DNA of 16,411 nt, taken from ZLKRG44 sp964555705 (GTDB lineage Bacteria; Planctomycetota; Phycisphaerae; Phycisphaerales; SM1A02). Within the stretch, counting starts at the first letter, position 1. Every line of letters starts with the position of its first letter. Both the position numbers and the translations under genes were made by a program. A model generated the notes under the pieces. That model searched no databases. It was not told the origin of the DNA and worked only from the letters and a program-made list of their open reading frames with translations. Below are positions 1 to 6,732 of the stretch, piece after piece. Location of the stretch: positions 1 to 16,411 of the forward strand of contig CAZKTN010000041.1 of NCBI GenBank assembly GCA_964555705.1, given 5' to 3'.

Positions 1-1166
1 CCGTAGAACCAGTCCGGCAGGATGCGCTCGACCCATGGCGGGATTGTCGATGCCCTGTCCATGAACACGATGACCGTTGCGGTCGCACCCATACGGTAGG
101 GCTGCCCATCGTTGGCGGGAGGAAGCGTGATGCGCACCGGGAAGCGCTGCGCCAGTCGCACCCAGTCGAGCATGGGCTGCGTGGTGGGCAGTCCGTTCTG
201 GTCCACCTCGTAGGGCATGTTGAGCGCCCACCCGATGCCCTGAACCACCCCCTCGACAGGCGAGTTGGGGTAGGCCATCAGGTAGACCTTGGCCGTCATG
301 CCGGGCTCGATGCGGCGAAGCACCGTCTCCTGGAAGTTCGCCATCACGAACCACTGGCTGCCGTCGACCACCGTGAAGAGCAGGTCGCCGGCCTTGAGGT
401 AGGTGCCGGGCGAGATGTTCATGTTCGTCACGTACCCGTCGACTGGCGACCGCACCGTGCAGTAGGCGAGCTCGAGCCTCGCCTTCTCGAGCTCGGCGAG
501 CGCGGCCGTGCGGCGCACGTTCACGTCGCCAACCTGGCCGAGCGCGTTCTCCGCGGCCTTGAGCTGCGCGATGCGCTCGTCCACCACCGCCTTGAGCGAT
601 CGCACATCCCGCTTGGCCTTGTCGACGTCATCAGGAGTCACGAACTGCTTGGCCAGCAGGGGTTCGATTCGGGCGAGGTACTGCTCCGCATAGAGAAGCT
701 TCGCCTCCGCGTCCGTCACCGCCGACCGCGCCGAGACGATGTTGTCGCCGTACTCCTGGATCTGCAGGTCAACGAGCTTGATCCTGCTCTCCGCGTCGAG
801 CACCGCGAGCTCGAAGGGCCGGCGGTCGATGATGAAGAGGAGGTCGCCCTGCCTGACCGGCTGGTTGTCGACGACGGCCACCTCAACCACATAGCCGCTC
901 ACGTTGGCCGACACCCCGACCACGTTCGCGCGCACGCTCGCATCGTCGGTGCGGGGATGGCGCGTGATCGAGAGGAACACGGCAGCAGCGGAGTACAGGG
1001 CCAGCAGCGGCGCGCCCCACGCGATCGCTCGTCCCAACGACCTGCGGAACCCGGGCGAATTGTGCGCCGCCACGGGACCGGGCGCCGCCGCAGGTGGTGC
1101 CGCGGGACTGGGGGCTGGCGGCACCGGTGCCGCCACCTTCGCCTGGCTCTCGGGCGTCTCGCTCAC
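1..1166 (-). CDS. HlyD-family membrane fusion protein of an efflux pump (partial, C-terminus missing)
   Basis: This is the periplasmic adaptor of a tripartite exporter, linking the inner-membrane transporter to the outer-membrane channel. The visible 388 residues begin with a Pro/Ala-rich cytoplasmic tail (about 1-40). One membrane helix follows (about 46-67), then the first half of a lipoyl/barrel-sandwich domain ending in LLFIIDRRPF (about 109-118). An alpha-helical hairpin spans about 125-235, and the second lipoyl half has RSPVDGYV (about 240-247) and AGDLLFTVVD. A beta-barrel region runs to the window edge. This order matches the EmrA/AaeA branch of HlyD proteins. The GTG start at 1166 overlaps the stop of the upstream DUF1656 gene by four bases (GTGA), so translation is probably coupled. 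Partners are the DUF1656 gene and the divergent FUSC and TolC-like genes. Family and role are well supported. The substrate is unknown; aromatic acids would fit by analogy with AaeA. Confidence 0.93.
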   Translation of the reverse strand, partial: MSETPESQAKVAAPVPPAPSPAAPPAAAPGPVAAHNSPGFRRSLGRAIAWGAPLLALYSAAAVFLSITRHPRTDDASVRANVVGVSANVSGYVVEVAVVDNQPVRQGDLLFIIDRRPFELAVLDAESRIKLVDLQIQEYGDNIVSARSAVTDAEAKLLYAEQYLARIEPLLAKQFVTPDDVDKAKRDVRSLKAVVDERIAQLKAAENALGQVGDVNVRRTAALAELEKARLELAYCTVRSPVDGYVTNMNISPGTYLKAGDLLFTVVDGSQWFVMANFQETVLRRIEPGMTAKVYLMAYPNSPVEGVVQGIGWALNMPYEVDQNGLPTTQPMLDWVRLAQRFPVRITLPPANDGQPYRMGATATVIVFMDRASTIPPWVERILPDWFY

Positions 1167-1417
1167 GTCCGGTAGATCCCCAGCCAGAGCAGTAGCACGC
1201 TGGCGAGGTACACGCTGCAGTACGTCAGCGGCACCGGATGCGCGTGCTCCTCGACCGACCACCTGCGCAGCGCCCATCGCACAGCGAGCAGCGGTCCGAC
1301 AGCAAGCACCATGCACACCAGCCACGCCGGAAAGAATGCGCCGTCGATCTCGAAGATGGGGTCGCAGCCCCCGCATGCAAGCGAAGTCGCAAGCGACGCG
1401 AGAAGGACTCGCCTCAT
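1163..1417 (-). CDS. DUF1656 (AaeX-like) small inner-membrane protein
   Basis: This is an 84-residue protein with two clear membrane segments (about 29-47 and 63-81). The motif EIDGAFFPAWLV (about 23-34) before the first helix, and a His-Pro (60-61) before the second, match DUF1656. That family is the small AaeX protein that accompanies AaeA/AaeB-type exporters; its exact role is not settled. I chose the ATG at 1417 because it begins a signal-like stretch MRRVLLASLATSLAC. A GTG at 1450 would add 11 residues but lies inside the inverted repeat at 1433-1475. Odd point: a hydrophobic N-terminus with Cys15 and Cys18 precedes the DUF1656 core, whereas E. coli AaeX starts almost directly at its first helix. 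The segment could be a cleaved or lipidated leader, but neither cysteine sits in a canonical lipobox. The gene ends in a GTGA overlap with the adaptor gene. Confidence 0.82.
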   Translation of the reverse strand: MRRVLLASLATSLACGGCDPIFEIDGAFFPAWLVCMVLAVGPLLAVRWALRRWSVEEHAHPVPLTYCSVYLASVLLLWLGIYRT

Positions 1418-1432
1418 GCGCCAGCCTGGTCC

Positions 1433-1475
1433 ATGGCTTGCGGGTTGCACGAGGGGATCCTAACCCGCGTGCCAT
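1433..1475. promoter_or_regulatory. Imperfect inverted repeat between divergent efflux operons, candidate operator
   Basis: The left arm 1433-1446 (ATGGCttGCGGGTT) and right arm 1462-1475 (AACCCGCgtGCCAT) pair at 12 of 14 positions, with a perfect 7-bp core and a 15-base spacer. The dyad lies between the ATG of the DUF1656 gene (1417) and the first possible ATG of the FUSC gene (1490). A dyad between two divergent genes is typical of an operator bound by a dimeric regulator acting on both promoters. No regulator gene is visible in the window. I could not assign a convincing -35/-10 pair. It could instead be an RNA hairpin in a leader. Confidence 0.45.
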
Positions 1476-1489
1476 AGCATCGCTGCCGC

Positions 1490-3811
1490 ATGCGATCGCC
1501 TGGTGCAGTCATCAACTGGCATGCGATGGTTGCCGACATGACGCCAACGCGCGACCGCGTCATTGGGGGTGCGCGATGCGCTCTGGCGATGGCGATTGCC
1601 GCGCTTTGGGGCATGACAATCGAGCTGCCGCAGGCGTACTGGGGGATCATCAGCGCTGCGCTGCTTTCGCAGCCGCTCGCGACCACCACCACGTCGCGCA
1701 CGCTCATGCGCGTGGCCGGCACCGCGATCGGGGGCATCGTGGCGGTGTCGATGGCGGCCGCGTTCCTCGGCAATCCGCCGGCGTACCTCGTCTGCGTGGG
1801 GATCGTCTGCTTCTGCTCGGGCTACCTGTGGACCGGCAGCCGCTACCCCTACGCGGTCGCGGTACTTGGCCTCACGGTCATGCTGATCACCTACCAGGCG
1901 ATCAGTGACCCAGTCAATGTGCAGTCCACGGCCTGGTACCGCACGCTTGAGGTGTCCACCGGTGCGGTCGCGGTCGCCATCGCCACCTGGATTCTTCCTG
2001 GCGAGCGCGCGATGCCCCGGCTCCGCGCGCTCAGCGCCTCGAAGGTGCGTCGACTTGCGCATGGCCTAGATCCGCTCATCGACCCGAGCGTGGGCCGCAC
2101 GAGGATCGCCATGACGCTTGAACCTGCGGCCGCTGAGCGCTACATCGCGATGCACGAGCTGCTGCAGCTTGCCGAAGGCGAGGGCGCGCAGGTCTGGACG
2201 CACCGGGCACGGTGGTTCGAGCTGCTCGGCACAATTGAGCGCGCGCGCATCACGCTCGACGATGTGGCCTTCAACTCATCCGGACCCGATGCGCAGCGCA
2301 TCGCTGCCCCTATCCAGGCGGAGCTGTCTGCGGTCGCTCGCACGCTCTCGGATGGCTGCGAGCGGCTGGCCCAGGAGATCGAGCAGTTCGAGGTGGTGGG
2401 CGGCGCCTGGTCCCATGCAGGCGCCGTAGCCGATGCTGACGCGGCGATGGAGCATGCGCACGAGAGGCTGCATGCGCTTCGCACGTCGGGGACCTTCACC
2501 ACATGGACCGTGCAGGACGTGTCGCGGCTGTACGGCCTCGTGCAGTCGCTCGACACTGCGGTGCGCGACATCAGGCGCTCTCACGACCTGCTCGTGGAGA
2601 TCCGGGACATGAACGTGCCCGTGCGCGAGTACCAGGGCCAGGTGGCCGAGGCGGCAAAGGTCTTCGCGGTGTTTCCCATCGAGCGGTTCCGGGTGCGGCA
2701 CGGCATCAAGAACTCCCTCGCGAGCGTCATCGGGCTGGTGCTGGCGCTGACCATTCCAGGCGGCTACGGCGCCTCGCTCATGATGACGGTACAGCTCCTG
2801 TCGGCGTCGCCCAACTTCGGCGCGATGATGCAGAAGAGCGTCCTCCGATTCACCGGCACGCTGATCGGTGGCGCGCTCGCGATCGTGTTCATCATCGCGA
2901 TCATCCCGAACCTCTTTAGCGTCGGCGGGCTGCTGCTCTGGGCGGCGCCATTCCTCTTCGCATTCGGGTACCTGCTCTGCTGCGGTACGCGGGTTGCCTA
3001 CGCGGGACTCCAGATGGCGCTCACCTTCGGCATGGTCGTGCTTCCCACCAACGTGCCGGCGTCCAACCTCTGGCCAGCGACCGACCGGCTGATCGGAGTC
3101 TTCATCGGCGCCGCGATTGTGGGCATCGTCTTCAACTACATCGCGCCTCACCGGGCGATCGACGACTACCGGCAGGGGATGGCGCAGCTGTGCCGCGCGA
3201 TTGCGGACTACATCGGCCTGGCATCGGCCGCAATCGGGCGGAACAGGATTCCCGAGCCCAAGCGTGTTGGCATCCGACAGCGGGTCTACTCGTCCGCGGC
3301 GCAGGTCACGGCCTCCGTCGCGGGCATGGAGTTCGACCGCTCGGAACTGCGCAGCGGCCTCGACAGGCATGACCTCGCCGTCGCACCATCAGATGCGCGA
3401 GTGCTGTACCGGGCATCGATCGCCCTGGTGATGAGCCGCCAGAGCTTGCCGGACAACCCGCCAGAGGCAATCGAGCGGGCTGTCGGGCGCGCGTTTGCCG
3501 CAGTGCGCGAGGAGACCGAGGCCATCGCGGCCATCTGGGATGCGGGTCACGGCGGCCTCGATCCGGCCCTGCCCGGCACCCGCAGGGCCGCCATCGATGG
3601 CGTCGAGGCTGCCATCGAGGCCGAACGGAAGTCGCATCCGGTGTTTGCGATGACGACTCCTGAGGCAGAGGCAGTGATCGCACAGATCGCCCACCTCATG
3701 CGCATGGGGCATCAGCTCGATGCGATGGGGGCGATGGTGGGTCGGCTCGCCCGGAAGCACCCGACAGATCCTGAACCTTCGCACGCCGTGCAGCCGATAC
3801 CACAGGCGTGA
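1490..3811 (+). CDS. FUSC-family (AaeB-like) inner-membrane efflux transporter
   Basis: The 773 residues have the duplicated FUSC layout. A first membrane block of about six helices spans about 25-168. A long soluble alpha-helical region (about 170-405) follows, then a second block of about six helices (about 408-552), then a cytoplasmic C-terminal domain (about 553-773). Each membrane block has the same glycine motif after a basic residue: RVAGTAIGG at 74-82 and RFTGTLIGG at 453-461, evidence of an internal duplication. FUSC proteins such as AaeB export aromatic carboxylic acids with an AaeA-type adaptor. Start is uncertain: ATG 1490 gives the longest form, but ATG 1526 or 1538 would put the first helix nearer the N-terminus, as in AaeB. 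None has a clear ribosome binding site. The stop overlaps the GTG of the TolC-like gene (GTGA), so the two are probably coupled. Confidence 0.92.
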   Translation: MRSPGAVINWHAMVADMTPTRDRVIGGARCALAMAIAALWGMTIELPQAYWGIISAALLSQPLATTTTSRTLMRVAGTAIGGIVAVSMAAAFLGNPPAYLVCVGIVCFCSGYLWTGSRYPYAVAVLGLTVMLITYQAISDPVNVQSTAWYRTLEVSTGAVAVAIATWILPGERAMPRLRALSASKVRRLAHGLDPLIDPSVGRTRIAMTLEPAAAERYIAMHELLQLAEGEGAQVWTHRARWFELLGTIERARITLDDVAFNSSGPDAQRIAAPIQAELSAVARTLSDGCERLAQEIEQFEVVGGAWSHAGAVADADAAMEHAHERLHALRTSGTFTTWTVQDVSRLYGLVQSLDTAVRDIRRSHDLLVEIRDMNVPVREYQGQVAEAAKVFAVFPIERFRVRHGIKNSLASVIGLVLALTIPGGYGASLMMTVQLLSASPNFGAMMQKSVLRFTGTLIGGALAIVFIIAIIPNLFSVGGLLLWAAPFLFAFGYLLCCGTRVAYAGLQMALTFGMVVLPTNVPASNLWPATDRLIGVFIGAAIVGIVFNYIAPHRAIDDYRQGMAQLCRAIADYIGLASAAIGRNRIPEPKRVGIRQRVYSSAAQVTASVAGMEFDRSELRSGLDRHDLAVAPSDARVLYRASIALVMSRQSLPDNPPEAIERAVGRAFAAVREETEAIAAIWDAGHGGLDPALPGTRRAAIDGVEAAIEAERKSHPVFAMTTPEAEAVIAQIAHLMRMGHQLDAMGAMVGRLARKHPTDPEPSHAVQPIPQA

Positions 3812-5433
3812 GCATGGATCGCCACAGCCGCATCGTCGGCCGCAGCTGCTGTTTGCGCCGTATGCGCATGACTGGATCGCTCATTCGCTTCACGCTCGCC
3901 GGTACCGTCGCCACGCTGGCGGCCTGCCAGTCATCGAGCCCATTCGATGATCCGATGTTCGAGCGCAAGGACCTCGACCGTCTCGTCAGCGACACGTACG
4001 ACACGCCGTGGCGCGGCGATGGCATGGTCGTGCCGGGGACGCCGCCAATCCCAGTGCCCGACCGGCCAATGGCCTCGGGTGGCGATGCGCTGCCTGGCTT
4101 CGAACGGTCGCGCACGCTTGACCCAGACGAGCCGGTTGCGCCGCTCCCGCCTCGCGAGCGCACGCTCGCGGAACTCGCCGTGCGCGCGCTCGAGATGAAC
4201 CCGACGACTCGCGCCGCGTGGGAGTCTGCGCGTGCCGCTGCTGGCCGGCAGGGCATGGCCGAGAGCCTCTACCTGCCGCGCGCCGGTCTCTACGGCGAGG
4301 TCGCGTGGGAGCGTGTCGCGTACCCCGCGCTCCCGTCGCCGCTCCTCTACGAGGGAGGCACCGCAGAGACGGGGTTCAACCTGTCATGGCTGCTGCTCGA
4401 TTTCGGCCGTCGCGACGCGATGGTCGAGGCGGCACGGCGTGGCGTCGAGGCTGCAAACCTAAGCGCAAACCGCCAGATCCAGAAGGTCATCTACGACGTC
4501 CAGGCGGCGTACTTCCAGCTTGATGCGAACGTGATGATGGTGGAGGCGGCCGAGGAGGACCTCGCCAACGCGCGCATGCAGCTCGAGGCCGTCGAGGACC
4601 GAATGCGTGTAGGCCTCGCGACGCGCCCTGAGCTGCTCGAGGCGCGCCAGCAGTTCGCGAAGGCGCAGTTCATGGTCGAGGACACGAAGGCCGACCTCTA
4701 TGACGCGCAGGCAGCGCTGGCCATCGCGGTTGGTGTGCCCGCCGGCACCCGCATCGACATCGTGCCGCTCCAGAAGATGCCGCTTCCGGAGGACCTGCTG
4801 ATCGGCGTCGACGCGGTGGTTGCGCAGACGCTCCGCCAGCGACCCGACCTTCAGGCGGCGATCGCCACCGTTCGGCAAGCACGGGCATCGGTGAAGCAGG
4901 CCGAGGCCGACTTCCTCCCGACGATCAGCTTCTACGGGGACATTGGCGCCGGCTGGCTCGACGGCGAAAGCCGCGACGGCAACGACATCGGCGTCACCAA
5001 CGGCGTGCCGCTTGTGGCGGAGGCTGGGCTGCGCGGCACATGGCTCCTCTATGAGGGTGGAGAGCGCACCGCGAAGCTGCATGAGGTGCGCGCGAACCTC
5101 GCACGGGCCGAGGCGCAGCTCGATGAGCTGCAGCTGGTGGTCTCGAACGAGGTGTGGATGGCCTACTTCGATGTTCGTGCGGCGCGCAAGCGCTTCATCG
5201 CGGGAGAGGCGCTGCTCGCGGCGAGCCAGGATGCCTACGACTCCGTCTTCGCCTCTTATGTCAATGGGCTCGCCACGATCACGCAGCTCATCCAGTCCGA
5301 GGCGGGCCTGTTTGACGCGCGATACACCCTGATCCAGTCGCGCGCCGACTTGCTCATGTCTGCGGCGCGGCTCGCATTCGCGAGCGGATCCGACGTTCCG
5401 CTGCCAGACCGCGCCGAATTCGACGCGCGCTAG
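3808..5433 (+). CDS. TolC/NodT-family outer-membrane efflux lipoprotein
   Basis: This is the outer-membrane channel of the efflux module, with 541 residues from the GTG start. After a basic N-terminus comes a lipoprotein signal ending in the lipobox TLAAC, with the lipidated cysteine at residue 40. The biological start may therefore be Met19 or Met21 (3862 or 3868); the GTG at 3808 is listed because it overlaps the FUSC stop as GTGA. A Pro/Asp-rich linker (about 41-118) precedes two OEP repeats: about 119-315 (NPTTRAAWESARAAAGRQ, then LLLDFGRRDAM, then AYFQLDANVMMVEAAEEDL) and about 335-527 (RQRPDLQAAIATVRQAR, LLYEGGERTAKL, AYFDVRAARKRF). Alternating strands and long amphipathic helices fit a trimeric TolC barrel and tunnel. 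It presumably docks with the HlyD protein encoded on the opposite strand. Confidence 0.93.
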   Translation: MSMDRHSRIVGRSCCLRRMRMTGSLIRFTLAGTVATLAACQSSSPFDDPMFERKDLDRLVSDTYDTPWRGDGMVVPGTPPIPVPDRPMASGGDALPGFERSRTLDPDEPVAPLPPRERTLAELAVRALEMNPTTRAAWESARAAAGRQGMAESLYLPRAGLYGEVAWERVAYPALPSPLLYEGGTAETGFNLSWLLLDFGRRDAMVEAARRGVEAANLSANRQIQKVIYDVQAAYFQLDANVMMVEAAEEDLANARMQLEAVEDRMRVGLATRPELLEARQQFAKAQFMVEDTKADLYDAQAALAIAVGVPAGTRIDIVPLQKMPLPEDLLIGVDAVVAQTLRQRPDLQAAIATVRQARASVKQAEADFLPTISFYGDIGAGWLDGESRDGNDIGVTNGVPLVAEAGLRGTWLLYEGGERTAKLHEVRANLARAEAQLDELQLVVSNEVWMAYFDVRAARKRFIAGEALLAASQDAYDSVFASYVNGLATITQLIQSEAGLFDARYTLIQSRADLLMSAARLAFASGSDVPLPDRAEFDAR

Positions 5434-5446
5434 CGGCTCGGGTGCC

Positions 5447-5484
5447 CTCGATCCGGTGCGATCGGTCAAATCGAGTGCGTTTTT
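5447..5484 (+). terminator. Possible intrinsic terminator after the TolC-like gene
   Basis: CTCGATCCG (5447-5455) can pair with CGG (5463-5465) and ATCGAG (5470-5475), with a 4-base bulge on the 3' side. Four bases later comes a run of five T (5480-5484). It starts 14 bases after the TolC stop and precedes a gene with its own signal peptide and ribosome binding site, so it probably ends the efflux operon. The bulge weakens the stem; no folding energy was computed. Confidence 0.42.
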
Positions 5485-5625
5485 GGGTTGAATCCGAGGC
5501 TCCCACGAGCGACAATCATGCGTTCGGACGTGGAGGGCGGAAGGGTCTGCGGGACGCGTCACGTTGGTGGTCGCGAATGCCGTGGATAGTGCCTGGCAAG
5601 CCGAAGATGTGGCGGCATGCCTTTC
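5485..5625. other. Intergenic stretch before the propeller gene
   Basis: This holds the rest of the 202-bp gap between the TolC-like stop and the GTG start at 5636. The propeller reading frame stays open upstream to an in-frame ATG at 5564, but those 24 extra residues are not signal-like and would mask the leader peptide. The gene's promoter should lie here, but I see no convincing -35/-10 pair, RNA gene or repeat. Confidence 0.4.
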
Positions 5626-5629
5626 GGAG
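5626..5629 (+). promoter_or_regulatory. Ribosome binding site GGAG that decides the propeller gene start
   Basis: GGAG ends six bases before the GTG at 5636. That GTG opens directly into a basic-then-hydrophobic signal peptide. The longer frame from ATG 5564 has no such leader, so the combination favours 5636. Confidence 0.6.
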
Positions 5630-5635
5630 TCCTCC

Positions 5636-6697
5636 GTGAAGCATCTGACCATTGCCGTAGCCGCACTCCTGCTCGCTCCCTTGGGCGCGGAAGCCTCCAT
5701 CGGAACACTCTCCAGCTGGGGATGGAATGGATTGGGCCAGCTCGATGCGCCCGCGCCCTTGCCTCCGGTGCGGGCCATCGCCGGTGGATCCGATCACACG
5801 CTCGTCGTGACGGATCAGGGCGCCGTGCTGGCGTGGGGATGGAACCAGTCGCGCCAGTGCAACGTGCCGCCTGGGCTCTCGGGTGTGGTAGCCGTGGCCG
5901 GGGGCTTCTCGCATTCGCTCGCGCTGACCGCTGACGGGTCAGTGGTCGGGTGGGGCGGGAACCTGTACGGCCAGATCTCCGTCCCACCGGCGGTGCCGCT
6001 GTTCACGGCGATCGCCGCAGGGGCGTACCACAGCATTGGAATTCAGGCGAACGCTGCAATCCTGTGCTGGGGACGCAACAACTACCGCCAGTGCGATCCA
6101 CCTCCCGCAGTTCTTGCCGTGTCGTCAGTCTCCGCAGGATTGTGGCACTCGGCTGCGGCGTCCCCGGGCGGTGCCATCGTCGTATGGGGGCGGAACGATA
6201 TGGGGCAGGCGGGTGTGCCCACAGGAACACCGCCCGCTGTGGAGATCGCCTGCGGCTTGAATCACACCCTTTCACGGAGCGCCGACGGATCGGTGCACGC
6301 ATGGGGGTGGAACGCATATGGCCAGTGCGATGTGCCGGATGGGATCGGCGCCGCCATCGCCATCGCTGCCGGCGGCGAGCACAGTCTCGCGCTGATCGAG
6401 GACGGAACTGTGGTGGCGTGGGGCCAGAACGACGACGCGCAGTGCTCGGTGCCTGGATCGCTGGTTGCGGCAACCCGCATTGCAAGCGGTCGTGTGCACA
6501 GCCTCGCGATCGGGGATCGAGTGCCGTGTGACGCAGACCTTGACGGCAACGGCGCCGTGAATGCCACTGACCTGACGCAGCTGCTGTCGGAGTGGGGCCA
6601 GGCGACAGGCAGCTCGGCCGACATTGATGGCAGCGGAACCGTCGGCGCAGCGGACCTGACTGCGCTTCTGGCTTCGTGGGGACCTTGCCCCGGGTAG
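5636..6697 (+). CDS. Secreted seven-bladed RCC1-like propeller with C-terminal dockerin-like tag
   Basis: The product is 353 residues. A signal peptide (MKHLTIAVAALLLAPLGAEA) is followed by seven tandem RCC1-like repeats over about 22-294. Each repeat carries WGxN and then Gln, plus a conserved His. The Trp residues fall at 28, 67, 106, 145, 184, 223 and 262, exactly 39 apart. The matching Asn (31 to 265), Gln (35 to 269) and His (54 to 288) keep the same period without an indel. Classical eukaryotic RCC1 blades are longer, about 50 residues. The C-terminus (about 298-353) holds two calcium-loop-like motifs, DLDGNGAVNATDL and DIDGSGTVGAADL, and ends in WGPC plus two residues. No catalytic motif is visible, so a binding or surface role is most likely. 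The gene converges with the deiminase gene, which carries the same tag. A partner is unknown. Confidence 0.88.
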   Translation: MKHLTIAVAALLLAPLGAEASIGTLSSWGWNGLGQLDAPAPLPPVRAIAGGSDHTLVVTDQGAVLAWGWNQSRQCNVPPGLSGVVAVAGGFSHSLALTADGSVVGWGGNLYGQISVPPAVPLFTAIAAGAYHSIGIQANAAILCWGRNNYRQCDPPPAVLAVSSVSAGLWHSAAASPGGAIVVWGRNDMGQAGVPTGTPPAVEIACGLNHTLSRSADGSVHAWGWNAYGQCDVPDGIGAAIAIAAGGEHSLALIEDGTVVAWGQNDDAQCSVPGSLVAATRIASGRVHSLAIGDRVPCDADLDGNGAVNATDLTQLLSEWGQATGSSADIDGSGTVGAADLTALLASWGPCPG

Positions 6698-6702
6698 CGA
6701 GT

Positions 6703-6715
6703 GTTCCGTCGGAAC
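6703..6715. terminator. Short hairpin between convergent genes, possible bidirectional terminator
   Basis: GTTCC (6703-6707) and GGAAC (6711-6715) form a perfect 5-bp stem with a 3-base loop in the 35-bp gap between the two converging stop codons. There is no T run on either side, so it is at best a weak or factor-assisted terminator. The homologous dockerin-coding ends on each side could form a larger imperfect hairpin around it. Confidence 0.25.
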
Positions 6716-6732
6716 TGGCAGCGCGGGAACAG

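Noticed and set aside
904..1908. 334-residue plus-strand ORF across the adaptor, DUF1656 and FUSC starts
   Set aside because: It overlaps three supported genes and the inverted repeat; composition is typical of a shadow frame.
2276..3370. 364-residue minus-strand ORF
   Set aside because: It is antisense to the FUSC transporter, whose membrane segments and duplicated glycine motif are unmistakable; the product is Arg/Asp/His-rich shadow sequence.
4459..5778. 439-residue minus-strand ORF
   Set aside because: It is antisense to the TolC-like gene and crosses its terminator and the start of the propeller gene; no domain is seen.
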